NCBI RefSeq assembly: GCF_022690685.1
Contig: NZ_JALCYY010000005.1
Span: 1 to 64,000 of the forward strand
DNA length: 64,000 bases
Source of the DNA: Anaeromyxobacter terrae
GTDB taxonomy: Bacteria > Myxococcota > Myxococcia > Myxococcales > Anaeromyxobacteraceae
Direction: 5' to 3'
Part shown: positions 16,094 to 25,560 of the stretch, one piece after another
Position numbering within the stretch: the first letter of the stretch is position 1
Layout of the letters: every line of letters begins with the position of its first letter
Program-made: the position numbers and the translations under genes
Notes under the pieces: model-generated
The model's database searches: none
What the model saw: only the letters and a program-made list of their open reading frames with translations
What the model was told of the DNA's origin: nothing

Positions 16094-17136
16094 ACGACCC
16101 CCTTGGTCGAGTCGTCGCGGACCTCGGTCGGCGAGGCGCCCGCGGGTCCCGTCGCGGCGAGCTGCCGGGTCCGGAACAGCCGGCGGACGATGGCGAGGTC
16201 CCAGATCTCGCGCGTGCCGAAGATCCCCTGCGGGCGGAGCAGCATCAGCGCGATGAGGAGGATCGCGTAGACGACCATGCGGTAGGCCTGGAACTCGCGG
16301 AGCAGCTCCAGCGCGATGGTGAGGGTGCAGGCGGCGACGATCGAGCCCGTGATGGAGCCGAGGCCGCCCAGCACCACCATCACCACCACCTCGATGGAGC
16401 GGACGAAGGTGAACATGCGCGGCGTGGCGAGCAGGATGGCGTGCGAGATGAGCGCTCCGGCCAGGCCCGCGTAGGCGGCGGAGATGACGAACGCCCGCAC
16501 CTTGTAGCCGGTGGTGTCGACGCCCATCGCCTCGGCCGCCACCTCGTCCTCGCGGATCGCGAAGAGCGCCCGGCCCTGGGTCGAGACGGCGAGCCGGCGC
16601 GCCATCACCACCGTGGCGATGGCCGAGACCCCGACCCACACCAGGTTGGTGCGCGGGGGCAGGCCGGAGAGGCCCGTCGCCTGCCCGAGGGTCTTCATGT
16701 TCTCGATGATGGAGCGGATGATCTCGCCGAACCCCAGCGTCACGATGGCGAGGTAGTCGCCGCGCAGGCGCAGGGAGGGCATGCCCACCAGGAACCCCGC
16801 GATCGCCGCCGTGCCCATGCCGGCGGTGAGCGCCAGGGCGAAGATGGCCTGGTCGGAGAAGGACTGCGGGACGAAGGGCAGGTCCACGCCCACGAGCCCG
16901 GTGGTGATCTTCGCGGCGGTGTACGCGCCCACCGCCATGAACCCGGCGTGCCCGAGCGAGAACTGGCCGGTGAAGCCGTTCACCACGTTGAGCGAGACCG
17001 CCAGGACGACGTTCACCCCGACGCTCACCAGGATGAGCGCGTAGTCCGGGGGAGTGATCCCCTGGATCGCGAAGAGGATCGGCAGCCCGAGGAGGAAGGG
17101 CAGGACCGACCGGAACACTGCCTGCGCGCGCGCCAC
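16090..17136 (-). CDS. livM: Branched-chain amino acid ABC transporter permease LivM (system 2)
   Basis: 348 aa from GTG 17136. AVSLNVVNGFTGQFSLGHAG, FMAVGAYTAAKI, LRLRGDYLAIVTLGFGEIIR and the coupling loop VVLGGLGSITGSIVAA identify it. The C-terminal ~25 residues are an extra hydrophilic tail. Its GTG start shares one base with the TAG of livH2, so translation is coupled. Confidence 0.92.
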   Translation of the reverse strand: MARAQAVFRSVLPFLLGLPILFAIQGITPPDYALILVSVGVNVVLAVSLNVVNGFTGQFSLGHAGFMAVGAYTAAKITTGLVGVDLPFVPQSFSDQAIFALALTAGMGTAAIAGFLVGMPSLRLRGDYLAIVTLGFGEIIRSIIENMKTLGQATGLSGLPPRTNLVWVGVSAIATVVMARRLAVSTQGRALFAIREDEVAAEAMGVDTTGYKVRAFVISAAYAGLAGALISHAILLATPRMFTFVRSIEVVVMVVLGGLGSITGSIVAACTLTIALELLREFQAYRMVVYAILLIALMLLRPQGIFGTREIWDLAIVRRLFRTRQLAATGPAGASPTEVRDDSTKGVV

Positions 17137-18080
17137 TACACCTTCTCCACGGTGACGCGGCCGAAGAGGCCCGCGGGTCGGACGAGCAGCACGAGGATGA
17201 GCACCGTGAACGCGATGGCGTCACGGTAGGACGAGTCGGTGTAGCCGGCCACGTACTCCTCGGTGAGCCCGAGCAGGAGCCCGCCCGCCATCGCGCCGGG
17301 GACGCTCCCGATGCCGCCGAGCACCGCCGCCACGAAGGCCTTGAGCCCGGAGATGAGCCCGAAGAGCGGCTCGATCTTGGGGCGCGAGGAGGCGTTGATG
17401 ATGCCGGCCGCGGCGGCGAGCGCGCTGCCCAGCATGAAGGTCCAGGAGATGATCCGGTTCACGGGGATCCCCATGAGCCCGGCTACCTGCGGGTCGAAGG
17501 AGACGGCGCGCATCGCGGTACCGAAGCGCGTCCGGTACACGATGAACTGGAGCACGAGCATGAGCCCGAGCGCGACCCCGAGCCCGAGCAGATCGATCTT
17601 GGGCATCGTCGCGCCGAGGATCTCGATCGAGCGCTCGCCGCCGAAGTCGATGAGCGGCGGGAAGAAGCGCGGGCTCGGCCCGGGCGGGAACTGCACCGGG
17701 GTGCGGATCCAGGGGGACAGCTGGAACCCGTACTCGAGCAGGAACGAGACGCCGATCGCCGTGATGAGCGCCGTGAGCCGGGCCCGGTGGCGGAGCGGCC
17801 GGTAGGCGAAGCGCTCGATCACGAACCCGAGCAGCGCACACGCGATCATCGCGCCGAGGGTCACGTACGCCGCCCGGAAGAACGACGGCTCGCCTCCCCC
17901 GCCGACGATCCCCAGGTAGTAGCCCGAGAAAGCCCCCACCATGTAGACGTCGCCGTGGGCGAAGTTGATGAGCTTCAGGACGCCGTAGACCATCGTGTAG
18001 CCGAGCGCGATCAGGGCGTAGATCGTCCCGACGGAGAGGCCGTTCACGAAGTGCTGCAGGAACTCGGTCACGCGGGACAC
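17136..18080 (-). CDS. livH: Branched-chain amino acid ABC transporter permease LivH (system 2)
   Basis: 314 aa from GTG 18080; an in-frame GTG at 18071 is closer to the usual LivH start. IYALIALGYTMVYGVLKLIN then FAHGD near 20-45, ERFAYRPLRHRARL and AVLGGIGSVPGAMAGG mark the family. An insert rich in Pro and Gly (around PFPPGPSPRFFPPL, residues ~130-145) sits in a periplasmic loop. The hairpin at 18105-18145 separates it from livK2. Confidence 0.92.
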   Translation of the reverse strand: MSRVTEFLQHFVNGLSVGTIYALIALGYTMVYGVLKLINFAHGDVYMVGAFSGYYLGIVGGGGEPSFFRAAYVTLGAMIACALLGFVIERFAYRPLRHRARLTALITAIGVSFLLEYGFQLSPWIRTPVQFPPGPSPRFFPPLIDFGGERSIEILGATMPKIDLLGLGVALGLMLVLQFIVYRTRFGTAMRAVSFDPQVAGLMGIPVNRIISWTFMLGSALAAAAGIINASSRPKIEPLFGLISGLKAFVAAVLGGIGSVPGAMAGGLLLGLTEEYVAGYTDSSYRDAIAFTVLILVLLVRPAGLFGRVTVEKV

Positions 18081-18104
18081 CCGGGGCGATGGGGTGCGAC
18101 ACGA

Positions 18105-18145
18105 TAGAGAAGGGAAGGGGCCCGATCAACCCCTCCCCTTCTCTA
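18105..18145 (-). promoter_or_regulatory. Intercistronic hairpin between livK2 and livH2
   Basis: The arms 18105-18120 and 18130-18145 are complementary at 15 of 16 positions around a 9-base loop, giving a long purine/pyrimidine stem (AGAGAAGGG type). It lies 14 bases after the livK2 stop, and no U-run follows in the direction of transcription. It matches the position of hairpins in the other two liv operons and is a plausible partial terminator or RNA 3'-end stabiliser. Confidence 0.65.
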
Positions 18146-18159
18146 CGGAAGGCTGAACC

Positions 18160-19341
18160 TTACGGCTCGACGGTCGTGACGTACTTGGGGGTGTTCTTCT
18201 CGATGCCGATCACGACGGCCGACTTCACGGCGTTGTGGTTCTCGTCGAGGGTGATGTTGCCCGCCACGCCGTGGAAGTCCTTCGTCTTCTCGATGGCGTC
18301 GCGGATCGCCGGGCCGGTGAGGTCCGTGGCGCGCTTCATGGAGTCGATCGCGACGAGGGCCGCGTCGTAGCCGAGGGCGGCGAGCGCGTCCGGCACCGAG
18401 CCGTAGGTGTCCTTGTACTTCTTCACGAAGTTCTGGACGCGCGGGTCCGGGTTCTCGTGGGTGTAGTGGTTCGAGAAGTACGAGCCGTCGAGCGCGCCCT
18501 GGGCGATCTCGTAGAGCTTGGCCGAGTCCCAGCCGTCGCCGCCGGCGAGCGGGCCCTTGAATCCAAGCTCGCGAGCCTGGCGGCCGATGAGGGCGACGTC
18601 GGTGTAGTAGGCGGGGACGTAGATGAGCTGGGGGTTCTTGTTCTTGATGGCGGTGAGCTGGGCCTTGAAGTCCTGGTCACCGGCCTTGAAGCTCTGATCG
18701 CTCACGACCTCGCCGCCGAGCTCCTTGAACTTGGCGGAGAAGTAGTCGGCGAGGCCGACCGAGTAGTCGTTCCCGACGTCGCGGAGGATCGCGACCCGCT
18801 TCAGCTTCAGGTTCTCGTGGGCGAACTTCGCCATCACGGTGCCCTGGAACGGATCGATGAAGCAGACGCGGAAGACGTAGGGCCGGGTCTTGTCGCCGTC
18901 CTTCGTGACGCGCGGGTTCGTCGAGGTCGGGGAGATCTGCGGGACCTTGTTCGTGTCCGCGATCGGCGCGATCGCGAGCGAGCGGCTGGAGGCGACCTCG
19001 CCGAGGAGCACCGCGACCTTGTCCTGCACGATGAGGCGCGTCGCGGCGACGGCGGCCTCCTCCGGCTTGCCCTGGTCGTCATACGTCTTGAGGGCGAGCT
19101 TCTTGCCCTTCACGCCGCCGTTCGCGTTCGCCTCCGAGATGGCGAGCTTGATGGCGTTGTCGGTCGACTCCCCGAACGTCGCCTGCTCGCCGGTGAGCGA
19201 GGCGACGTGGCCGATCAGGATGGTGTCCGCCGCCGGTGCCGCCGCCTGCTGCTTCCCCGCGGCGGCGGGTTCCTGCTTCTTCTCGCAACCGGCTACGGCA
19301 AGAGCGAGTGCCGCAACCGTCAATGCTCGCGCGAAACGCAT
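18160..19341 (-). CDS. livK: Branched-chain amino acid-type ABC transporter binding lipoprotein (system 2)
   Basis: 393 aa. Signal peptide with lipobox LAVAGC (Cys about 19) followed by an Ala/Gln-rich linker, so it is membrane-anchored, unlike LivK1. The binding fold begins ILIGHVASLTGEQATFGEST and contains PQISPTSTNPRVT and YVFRVCFIDPFQGTVMAKFA. The last phrase is nearly identical in LivK3 (32269-33417), so the two are close paralogs. A candidate promoter lies at 19377-19405 and a GGAGG site precedes the ATG. Confidence 0.9.
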   Translation of the reverse strand: MRFARALTVAALALAVAGCEKKQEPAAAGKQQAAAPAADTILIGHVASLTGEQATFGESTDNAIKLAISEANANGGVKGKKLALKTYDDQGKPEEAAVAATRLIVQDKVAVLLGEVASSRSLAIAPIADTNKVPQISPTSTNPRVTKDGDKTRPYVFRVCFIDPFQGTVMAKFAHENLKLKRVAILRDVGNDYSVGLADYFSAKFKELGGEVVSDQSFKAGDQDFKAQLTAIKNKNPQLIYVPAYYTDVALIGRQARELGFKGPLAGGDGWDSAKLYEIAQGALDGSYFSNHYTHENPDPRVQNFVKKYKDTYGSVPDALAALGYDAALVAIDSMKRATDLTGPAIRDAIEKTKDFHGVAGNITLDENHNAVKSAVVIGIEKNTPKYVTTVEP

Positions 19342-19376
19342 GGGCGCCTCCCAGTGGTGAAGAAACCGAAGCTTCC

Positions 19377-19405
19377 GTCATACAAAACGCAAATGTGATG
19401 GGCAA
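19377..19405 (-). promoter_or_regulatory. Candidate sigma-70-type promoter of livK2
   Basis: On the minus strand TTGCCC (19400-19405) and TATGAC (19377-19382) are separated by exactly 17 bp, about 36 bp before the livK2 ATG. The surrounding bases are more A/T-rich than the rest of the window. The upstream part overlaps a motif GGTTGCT..TGCCCAT that also occurs upstream of the neighbouring porin gene (20918-20933). Confidence 0.45.
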
Positions 19406-19500
19406 TGAGCAACCCGGGCCTCGTCGATCGCCACCCGGAGCCGCCGTGCTCGTTTCGCAGGCACCGCTCACCGCCGGTGCATGGCGCACCGCGCCGAAGC

Positions 19501-19547
19501 GATGAAAACGAAAACGGGGGCGGCGGCCGCGCTCGGCCACCGCCCCC
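19501..19547 (-). terminator. Intrinsic-type terminator of porin 1
   Basis: A 14-bp stem (19534-19547 with 19516-19529, 13 of 14 paired, GGGGGCGG/CCGCCCCC type) is followed on the minus strand by the T-rich tail CGTTTTCGTTTTCATC (19515-19500). It starts 18 bases after the porin stop codon. It is the best intrinsic terminator in the window and separates porin transcription from livK2. Confidence 0.7.
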
Positions 19548-19565
19548 CGGAACTACCCGCGCCGC

Positions 19566-20816
19566 CTAGAAGAAGTTGTAGCGGGCGAGGGCGTTGACGC
19601 GGTGCTGCGTGCCCTCGTTGTTCGAGGTGGGCTCACCGGCGGCGATGAGGCCCGCGTCGAAGACGGTGCGGCGGCCGTAGGCGTACTCGAGGCCGACCTC
19701 GACGCCCTTCACCGGGCTGTAGAACGTGTTCACGAACCCGGCGTCGATGCGCTTGTTGGCGAGCGTCTCCAGCGTGCCGGCGAGCGCGTCGTCCTTCGAG
19801 ATGAAGGTCTGGGTCCAGATGAGGTTCGAGCGGAGGGCCGGCGACCAGTTGTGGGTGAGGCCCACGTGGTAGGCGACGGCGCTCCAGAGCTCGATGTCGT
19901 TGCCGACGAACGCGGCGCCCTGGAACAGCGTCGTGAACATGTAGCGGCCGATGCCGTCGCCGCCCTGGACCGACCACACGAGGCTGTCGAGCCCGCCGAG
20001 CTTCACGCTACCGGACGCCCCGGCGCCCCAGGCCCAGCGGCTGTCGTGGACGCCGGCCGCGGTGCGGCCCTGGTACTCGAAGGTCACGGCGCGCAGGTTC
20101 AGGTGGCCGAGCGAGAACGGCACCGTGAGGTTCGCCGAGACGTCCGGGTACCGGTCGAACTCGCGCCCGACGGTGAGCGTGCCGGGAGCCTTCTCGGTGT
20201 TGATCACGATGCTCTGCGGGTTCTCGAGCGCCACCGCGAGGGTCGGCCCGCCGAAGTTGGCGGTGTACCGGACGCCGGGCGAGCGGGTCAGCGCGAACGC
20301 GCCGTGCGGGTTGAAGTCCACCGTGTCGGGCAGCGAGCCGAGGTCCATGAAGTTGGCCCAGGTCTGGCCGACGAGGAACCCGGCGTACTCGCCGTAGGCG
20401 TGGCGGATGCGGAAGTTCGTGCCGTTGGTGGTCGCCTCGGTGGAGTAGTTGAAGGCCGACGGCGAGTTGAAGTCGCCCTCGACCCGCGTCACGAGGTTCC
20501 CGTGGGCGGTCGGCGTGGTGGTGGTGAGGCCGACGCGCGAGGTGCGGGCCGTGACGTAGAGCCGGTTCTTGTCGCGCTCGCCCGCGTCGAGGGGCTGGAA
20601 CTCGAGGAACGTCGCCCAGTCGTCTCCGCGGATGTCCTCGTCGGCGCCGCTGAAGTCGTAGATGGCGTCGAGCTCGACGAACCCGTTGAGCTTGAGCATC
20701 GTGTTGGTGCCAGGGATCTTGAACTCGCCGGGCTTCGCGTCCTGGGCGTGACCGGCGGCGGGCAGCGCCAGCGCGGCGCTCACCAGCGCGATCGCCCTGA
20801 GCTTCGAGAAGTTCAT
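19566..20816 (-). CDS. DcaP-like outer-membrane porin (porin 1)
   Basis: 416 aa with a Sec signal peptide cut near AGHAQ (about residue 24). The mature N-terminus FKIPGTNTMLKLNGFVELDA is the DcaP-type opening strand. Alternating beta strands and short turns continue to a C-terminal aromatic residue (ARYNFF), the usual BAM recognition end. DcaP-type porins admit dicarboxylates and other anions, but the substrate here is unknown. It has GGAGG 6 bases before ATG. It is directly upstream of lipoprotein livK2, an arrangement repeated at 33.5-35 kb. Confidence 0.8.
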   Translation of the reverse strand: MNFSKLRAIALVSAALALPAAGHAQDAKPGEFKIPGTNTMLKLNGFVELDAIYDFSGADEDIRGDDWATFLEFQPLDAGERDKNRLYVTARTSRVGLTTTTPTAHGNLVTRVEGDFNSPSAFNYSTEATTNGTNFRIRHAYGEYAGFLVGQTWANFMDLGSLPDTVDFNPHGAFALTRSPGVRYTANFGGPTLAVALENPQSIVINTEKAPGTLTVGREFDRYPDVSANLTVPFSLGHLNLRAVTFEYQGRTAAGVHDSRWAWGAGASGSVKLGGLDSLVWSVQGGDGIGRYMFTTLFQGAAFVGNDIELWSAVAYHVGLTHNWSPALRSNLIWTQTFISKDDALAGTLETLANKRIDAGFVNTFYSPVKGVEVGLEYAYGRRTVFDAGLIAAGEPTSNNEGTQHRVNALARYNFF

Positions 20817-21024
20817 CGTGCCTCCATAACGGTGGGTGATGCCTCAGTGAACCGGGTGCAGTGCGCGGCATCAAAGCACACTCGGAGGCCCCGATTCACC
20901 CGCCTCGCGCATTTTTCTCATGGGCAAGCAACCGCGCGTCACGGCGACGACGCGTCGCGCAAGCGGAGGCCCCAGGTTGCGAGTGATCAAGCGGACTTCG
21001 GCGCGAGGGCGCCGCGGCCGGACG

Positions 21025-21939
21025 TCACGCCTGTTCGGCGGAGTCCGGCACCGCGGCGGGCCGTGCGGGGGCTGCGGCGGCGCGCACCGGCGCTCCGGTC
21101 GCGAGCCACGACCCGGCAAGGATCAGCAGGAACCCGATCACGGTCCCCACCGTCAGCGGCTCGCCGAGGACGGCGACGCCGGCCGCTACGGCAACCGCCG
21201 GATTGACGTACGCGACCACGGTGGCCCGCACCGGCCCGATCTCGGCGATGAGCCGGAAGAAGAGCACGAAGGCGAGCGCCGTGCAGAAGACGCCGAGCAC
21301 GACCACCGCGAAGATCACCTCGGGCGCCGGCAGCGCGGCCGGGAGCTGGGCGACGCCGAACGGCGCGTAGCCGACGGCGCCGAGCAGGAGCGACACCGCG
21401 ACCACGTCGAGGGTCGGCACGTCGGTGAGGCGCCGGGACACGACCATGGGGCCGACGGCGTAGCCGATCACCACGAGCACCATCTCGCCCACCGCGCGCA
21501 GGTCTCCCCCGCGCACGTCGAGGCCGAGCAGCGCGACCACGCCCGCGAGGCCGACCCAGAGCCCGGCGAGGCGGCGTCCTCCGAGCGGCTCCGGGACCCC
21601 GCTCAGCCGGGCGATCACCACCCCGACCAGCGGCACGGACGCCACGAGGAGGCCCGCGAGCGAGCTCGGCAGGCGTCGCTCGGCGTCCGAGAGCAGGAGC
21701 CACGGGATGGCGAGCTCGGCCACCGTGAACAGCACGATGGGGCGCCAGCGCGGCAGGAGGGCGCGCAGGTTGCCGCGGGAGAGGAGCACCACCGGCAGGA
21801 GCACGAGCGCGCCGATGGCGGTGCGCAGGAAGACGAGGCTCGCCGGCGTGATCTCCCGGACCGCCACCTTGATGAGCAGGTACGGGATCCCCCAGATCAC
21901 GCACAGCGCGACGAACAGCAGCCAGCCTCGACGGGTCAA
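21025..21939 (-). CDS. EamA family DMT permease
   Basis: 304 aa from TTG 21939. An AGGAGG box lies 9 bases upstream, and the protein then begins [20 protein letters not shown], the normal EamA opening. The open frame extends 33 codons further up, but that part is hydrophilic and Arg-rich. Two EamA repeats are present: [20 protein letters not shown] in the first and [20 protein letters not shown] in the second. It is a likely exporter of a small metabolite. The triple RTGCAC site lies 81-108 bp upstream of the start. Confidence 0.82.
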   Translation of the reverse strand: MTRRGWLLFVALCVIWGIPYLLIKVAVREITPASLVFLRTAIGALVLLPVVLLSRGNLRALLPRWRPIVLFTVAELAIPWLLLSDAERRLPSSLAGLLVASVPLVGVVIARLSGVPEPLGGRRLAGLWVGLAGVVALLGLDVRGGDLRAVGEMVLVVIGYAVGPMVVSRRLTDVPTLDVVAVSLLLGAVGYAPFGVAQLPAALPAPEVIFAVVVLGVFCTALAFVLFFRLIAEIGPVRATVVAYVNPAVAVAAGVAVLGEPLTVGTVIGFLLILAGSWLATGAPVRAAAAPARPAAVPDSAEQA

Positions 21940-22019
21940 AGGTACCACCCTCCTCGCTCCGGGCGTCCGGACGCTCGACGAACCTGTACCGGAATCCGGG
22001 CCCAGGCGCTCGCGCGGAG

Positions 22020-22047
22020 ATGCACGGGGGCCGTGCACGGATGCACG
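22020..22047 (-). promoter_or_regulatory. Triple RTGCAC site upstream of eamA
   Basis: Three hexamers lie in tandem: ATGCAC 22020-22025, seven bases, GTGCAC 22033-22038, two bases, ATGCAC 22041-22046. The same arrangement with identical spacings and a 16-base exact match (22032-22047) occurs at 38857-38884, at the same distance and orientation relative to the DUF2917-GST genes. This is a strong candidate operator for a shared regulator. Confidence 0.6.
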
Positions 22048-22077
22048 TCCGCGCGGGGGCGCCTCGAGGCTCCCGCG

Positions 22078-22815
22078 TCAGGTCCGCTTCACGCGCTGCA
22101 GGAACTGCCGGGTCCGCTCGTGGCGCGTGCGCTGGAAGACGTCCTCGGCCGCGCCCTCCTCGACGATGCGCCCCTCGTCCATGAAGATCACGCGCTGGGC
22201 CACCTCGCGCGCGAACCCCATCTCGTGGGTGACGACGAGCATCGTGACGCCGTCGCGGGCGAGGCCGCGCATCACGTCGAGGACCTCGCCCACGAGCTCC
22301 GGGTCGAGCGCGGAGGTCGGCTCGTCGAAGAGGATGACGTCGGGCTCGAGCGCCAGCGCCCGGGCGATGCCGACCCGCTGCTGCTGGCCGCCGGAGAGCT
22401 GGGACGGGAAGTACGAGAGCCGATTCGAGAGGCCGACGCGCGCGAGGACCTGCTCGCTGCGGGCGCGGGCGTCGGCGCGCGGGAGCTTCCTCACGACGAG
22501 GAGCCCCTCCATCACGTTCTCGAGCGCGGTCTTGTTGCGGAACAGGTGGTAGTGCTGGAACACCATCGCCGTCCGCCGGCGCAGCGCCGCCGCCTCGGCC
22601 TTCGTGGCCCGGTGCGCGTCCACGGTGAGGTCGCCGACGCGGATCGTCCCGCCGTCGGGGCGCTCCAGGAAGTTCACGCAGCGCAGGAGCGTGGACTTGC
22701 CGGAGCCGCTCGGACCGAGGATGACGACGGACTCCCCCTCGTGGACCTCGAGGCTCACGCCGCGCAGGGCCGGCACGCCGTTGAACGCCTTCGTGACGTC
22801 GCGGAGCTCGATCAT
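22078..22815 (-). CDS. Polar amino-acid (cystine/glutamine-type) ABC transporter ATPase
   Basis: 245 aa. Walker [10 protein letters not shown], the family segment [17 protein letters not shown], signature [15 protein letters not shown], Walker [15 protein letters not shown] and H-loop VTHEM are all intact. It belongs to the HisP/GlnQ/TcyN class. Its ATG overlaps the permease TGA by 4 bp. Together with the next two genes it forms an SBP-permease-ATPase operon best matched to L-cystine import. Confidence 0.9.
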   Translation of the reverse strand: MIELRDVTKAFNGVPALRGVSLEVHEGESVVILGPSGSGKSTLLRCVNFLERPDGGTIRVGDLTVDAHRATKAEAAALRRRTAMVFQHYHLFRNKTALENVMEGLLVVRKLPRADARARSEQVLARVGLSNRLSYFPSQLSGGQQQRVGIARALALEPDVILFDEPTSALDPELVGEVLDVMRGLARDGVTMLVVTHEMGFAREVAQRVIFMDEGRIVEEGAAEDVFQRTRHERTRQFLQRVKRT

Positions 22816-23543
22816 GCCGGCGAGAGCCCCTCGAACCGCCTCACCCGGCGCTCCAGCACGGCCATGCCCCGCTCGATCCCGATGCAGATGACCCAGTAGA
22901 CGAGCGCCGCCACCACGTACACCTCGAAGAACTGGAGCCCGCGCGCGGCCTGGATCTTGGCCTCCCCCATGAGCTCCACCACGGAGACGAGGAAGGCGAG
23001 CGAGGTGTCCTTGAGCAGGGCGATGACGGTGTTCCCCAGGCTCGGCAGCGCGATGGTGAGCGCCTGGGGCAGCACGACCCGGCGCATCCCCTGCCAGCGG
23101 GTCATCCCCACCGAGAGCGCGGCCTCCATCTGCCCGCGATCGATCGCCTCGATGGCCGCGCGGAGGGTCTCCGAGGCGTACGCGCCCACGTTCAGCGTGA
23201 AGGCGAGGTAGATGAAGGCGATGGCCGGGATGCTGCTCACGTCGAACGTCCAGCCGTAGCGGTCGCCGAGGTGGTTCAGCAGCTTCGGCAGGCCGTAGTA
23301 GGCGAGGTAGATCTGGACGAGGAGCGGCGTCCCGCGCATGAACGAGACGTAGAGCGCAGCCACGTGCCTGAGCACGGGGACGCGGGAGATCCGGACGAGC
23401 GCGGTGGCGAGCGCGAGCGGCAGCGCCAGGCTCATCGACACCACGGTCACGTTCAAGGTGACGGGCAGCGCCCGCAGGAGCGCGGGCACCACCGACACCA
23501 TGAACGAGTAGTCGAGCAGCGGCTCCATGCCGGCACCGTCCAC
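22812..23543 (-). CDS. Polar amino-acid ABC transporter permease (cystine-type)
   Basis: 243 aa from GTG 23543, with GGGAGG 8 bases upstream. The HisM/TcyL-type sequence includes [40 protein letters not shown] and the coupling [20 protein letters not shown]. It has about five membrane segments. It is 18 bp after the binding protein and overlaps the ATPase by 4 bp. Confidence 0.9.
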   Translation of the reverse strand: MDGAGMEPLLDYSFMVSVVPALLRALPVTLNVTVVSMSLALPLALATALVRISRVPVLRHVAALYVSFMRGTPLLVQIYLAYYGLPKLLNHLGDRYGWTFDVSSIPAIAFIYLAFTLNVGAYASETLRAAIEAIDRGQMEAALSVGMTRWQGMRRVVLPQALTIALPSLGNTVIALLKDTSLAFLVSVVELMGEAKIQAARGLQFFEVYVVAALVYWVICIGIERGMAVLERRVRRFEGLSPA

Positions 23544-23561
23544 GCGCGCCCCTCCCGCCGT

Positions 23562-24341
23562 CTAGCGCGTGTAGTCGGCGCCGAACCACTTCACCGAGAG
23601 CTTCGCGAGCGTGCCGTCCCGCTTCGCCGCCGCGATGGCCTCGTTGAGGCGCTTCACGAGCGCCTCCCCCTCCGGCCCCTTGCGGACCACGAAGTGCGAG
23701 GGGACGAGGGCGAGCGGCGCGCCGACCAGCTTCACCGGGAGCGCGAGCTTCTTCACGTTGTACCCCACCGTCAGGCGGTCGTTCACGGTCGCGTCGAGCC
23801 GACCCGCGACGATGTCCTGCAGGACCGTGGTGAGGGTCCCGTCGTAGTACTTGATGTCGATGCCGGGGGTGTGGCTCGCGTTGTAGGCCTCGAGCAGCTT
23901 GCTGTAGTTGCTCCCCACGCCCGTGCCGACCTTGAGGCCCGCGAGGCTCTCGAGGCCGGAGAACGTCCCCGCGCGCCCGTCCTTCACGATGATCTGGGCG
24001 CCGGAGACGAGGTAGTCGTCGGTGAAGAGGTACTTCTTCTCGCGCTCGGGCGTCTTGCCGATCTGGTTCGCGACGAGGTCGAACTTCCGCGACTCGAGGC
24101 CGAGGAAGATGCTGTCCCAGGGGGTCGGGGCGAAGACCGGCTCGAGGCCCGCGCGCCGGGCGATCTCCCGGACGACCTCGACGTCGTAGCCGGTGAGCTT
24201 CCCGTCGGCGTCCTGGAAGGTGAACGGAGCGTAGACGCCCTCGGTGCCGACCTTGAGGGTCTGGGCGGGCGCCGCGCGGGCGACGCCAGCGAACGCGACG
24301 ACGGCGGTGACGAGCAGCGGGAGGGTCCGGACGGCGCTCAT
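23562..24341 (-). CDS. ABC transporter substrate-binding protein, cystine-type
   Basis: 259 aa, Sec signal peptide ending near GVARAAP (about 24). The mature domain has [33 protein letters not shown] and [16 protein letters not shown], then [16 protein letters not shown]. This closely fits the TcyJ/TcyK (FliY-like) cystine-binding group. Location next to the methionine system suggests a sulfur-amino-acid locus. AAGGAGA lies 9 bases before the ATG. It is divergent from metN. Confidence 0.85.
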   Translation of the reverse strand: MSAVRTLPLLVTAVVAFAGVARAAPAQTLKVGTEGVYAPFTFQDADGKLTGYDVEVVREIARRAGLEPVFAPTPWDSIFLGLESRKFDLVANQIGKTPEREKKYLFTDDYLVSGAQIIVKDGRAGTFSGLESLAGLKVGTGVGSNYSKLLEAYNASHTPGIDIKYYDGTLTTVLQDIVAGRLDATVNDRLTVGYNVKKLALPVKLVGAPLALVPSHFVVRKGPEGEALVKRLNEAIAAAKRDGTLAKLSVKWFGADYTR

Positions 24342-24504
24342 GATGAAGTCTCCTTCCGTGATAACGGATGTTCATCCCATACGGGAGATCGGGGCGGGGA
24401 GCAACGCAGCGATCGCGCTCGGGAGCCTACTCCGCCAGCCCACCTCGCGCCGCGCGGGCTCCTCCAGTATAACGGACACCCCGCGTCCATCGCCGCGAAG
24501 CACG
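24342..24504. promoter_or_regulatory. Divergent control region, cystine operon / metNI
   Basis: The 163-bp gap has short A/T-rich patches unlike its surroundings. A TATAAC hexamer at 24468-24473 could be the metN -10, but no good -35 is found. A 12-bp imperfect dyad, CCGTGATAACGG, lies near 24356-24367 close to the cystine gene start. I looked for a SAM riboswitch or S-box fold and saw none. Confidence 0.35.
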
Positions 24505-25560
24505 ATGATCGAGATCCGAGACCTCACGAAGACCTTCCACGCCGAGGGCGGCCCCGTGCACGTCCTCAAGGGCGTCTCCCTCGCCATCCCCAAGGGCGAG
24601 GTGTTCGGCGTCATCGGTCGCAGCGGCGCCGGCAAGAGCACGCTCGTCCGCTGCATCAACCTGCTCGAGCGGCCCACCTCCGGCCAGGTGGTGGTCGAGG
24701 GCCGGGAGATCACCGCGCTCGGCGGCCGGGCCCTCCGCGAGGCCCGCCACGCGATCGGGATGATCTTCCAGCACTTCAACCTGCTCTCCTCGCGGACCGC
24801 GCTCGACAACGTCGCCCTCCCCCTCGAGCTCGCCGGCCGCTCGCGCGCCGACGCCCGCGCCGCCGCGGCCCCGCTCCTCGAGCTGGTCGGGCTCGCTGGC
24901 AAGCACGGGCGCTACCCCGCGGAGCTCTCCGGTGGCGAGAAGCAGCGGGTCGGCATCGCGCGGGCGCTCGCCTCCGAGCCGTCGGTGCTGCTCTGCGACG
25001 AGGCCACCTCCGCGCTCGACCCCGAGACGACGCAGGCGATCCTGGCCCTGCTCCGCGACATCAACCGGAAGCTGGGGCTCACCATCGTCCTCATCACGCA
25101 CGAGATGCCGGTCATCAAGGAGATCTGCGACCGCGTGGCGGTCCTGGAGCACGGCGAGATCGTGGAGCTCGGCCCCGTCTTCGACGTCTTCACCGCGCCC
25201 ACCGCCGAGGTGACCCGGCGCTTCGTCCGCGATCTCGTCGACCGGGCGCTCCCGGCGAACCTCGTCGCGCGCCTGGCCGCGCCGCCCCCCGACGGCGGGA
25301 ACCCGGTCCTCCGGATCGTCTTCCGCGGCCCCTCCGCGAACACCCCGGTCGTGTCCGAGGTCGTCCGGCGCTTCGGGATCCTGCTCAACATCCTGCAGGC
25401 GCAGGTCGACTACATCCAGGGTGAGCCGTACGGGAACGTCATCGTCGAGGCGATCGGCCGCGCGGAGGACGTCGCGGCCTCCCTCGACTTCATCCGCAGC
25501 AAGGACCTGAAGGTGGAGGTGCTCGGCCATGTCGCCGGCGATGCTCGGACTGCTGCTTGA
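24505..25560 (+). CDS. metN: Methionine ABC transporter ATPase MetN
   Basis: 351 aa. Walker A GRSGAGKST, the segment [35 protein letters not shown], Walker B VLLCDEATSALDPE and H-loop ITHEM are present. A C-terminal NIL domain (about residues 265-345) contains ILLNILQAQVDYIQGEPYGN. In MetNI this domain binds methionine and inhibits transport. It drives uptake of L- and D-methionine. It overlaps metI by 32 bp. The binding protein gene metQ lies downstream but on the other strand. Confidence 0.93.
   Translation: MIEIRDLTKTFHAEGGPVHVLKGVSLAIPKGEVFGVIGRSGAGKSTLVRCINLLERPTSGQVVVEGREITALGGRALREARHAIGMIFQHFNLLSSRTALDNVALPLELAGRSRADARAAAAPLLELVGLAGKHGRYPAELSGGEKQRVGIARALASEPSVLLCDEATSALDPETTQAILALLRDINRKLGLTIVLITHEMPVIKEICDRVAVLEHGEIVELGPVFDVFTAPTAEVTRRFVRDLVDRALPANLVARLAAPPPDGGNPVLRIVFRGPSANTPVVSEVVRRFGILLNILQAQVDYIQGEPYGNVIVEAIGRAEDVAASLDFIRSKDLKVEVLGHVAGDARTAA

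Noticed and set aside
24342-24504. SAM riboswitch or S-box in front of metN
   Set aside because: I looked for the paired helices and conserved cores and found none; the region is too short and poorly paired.
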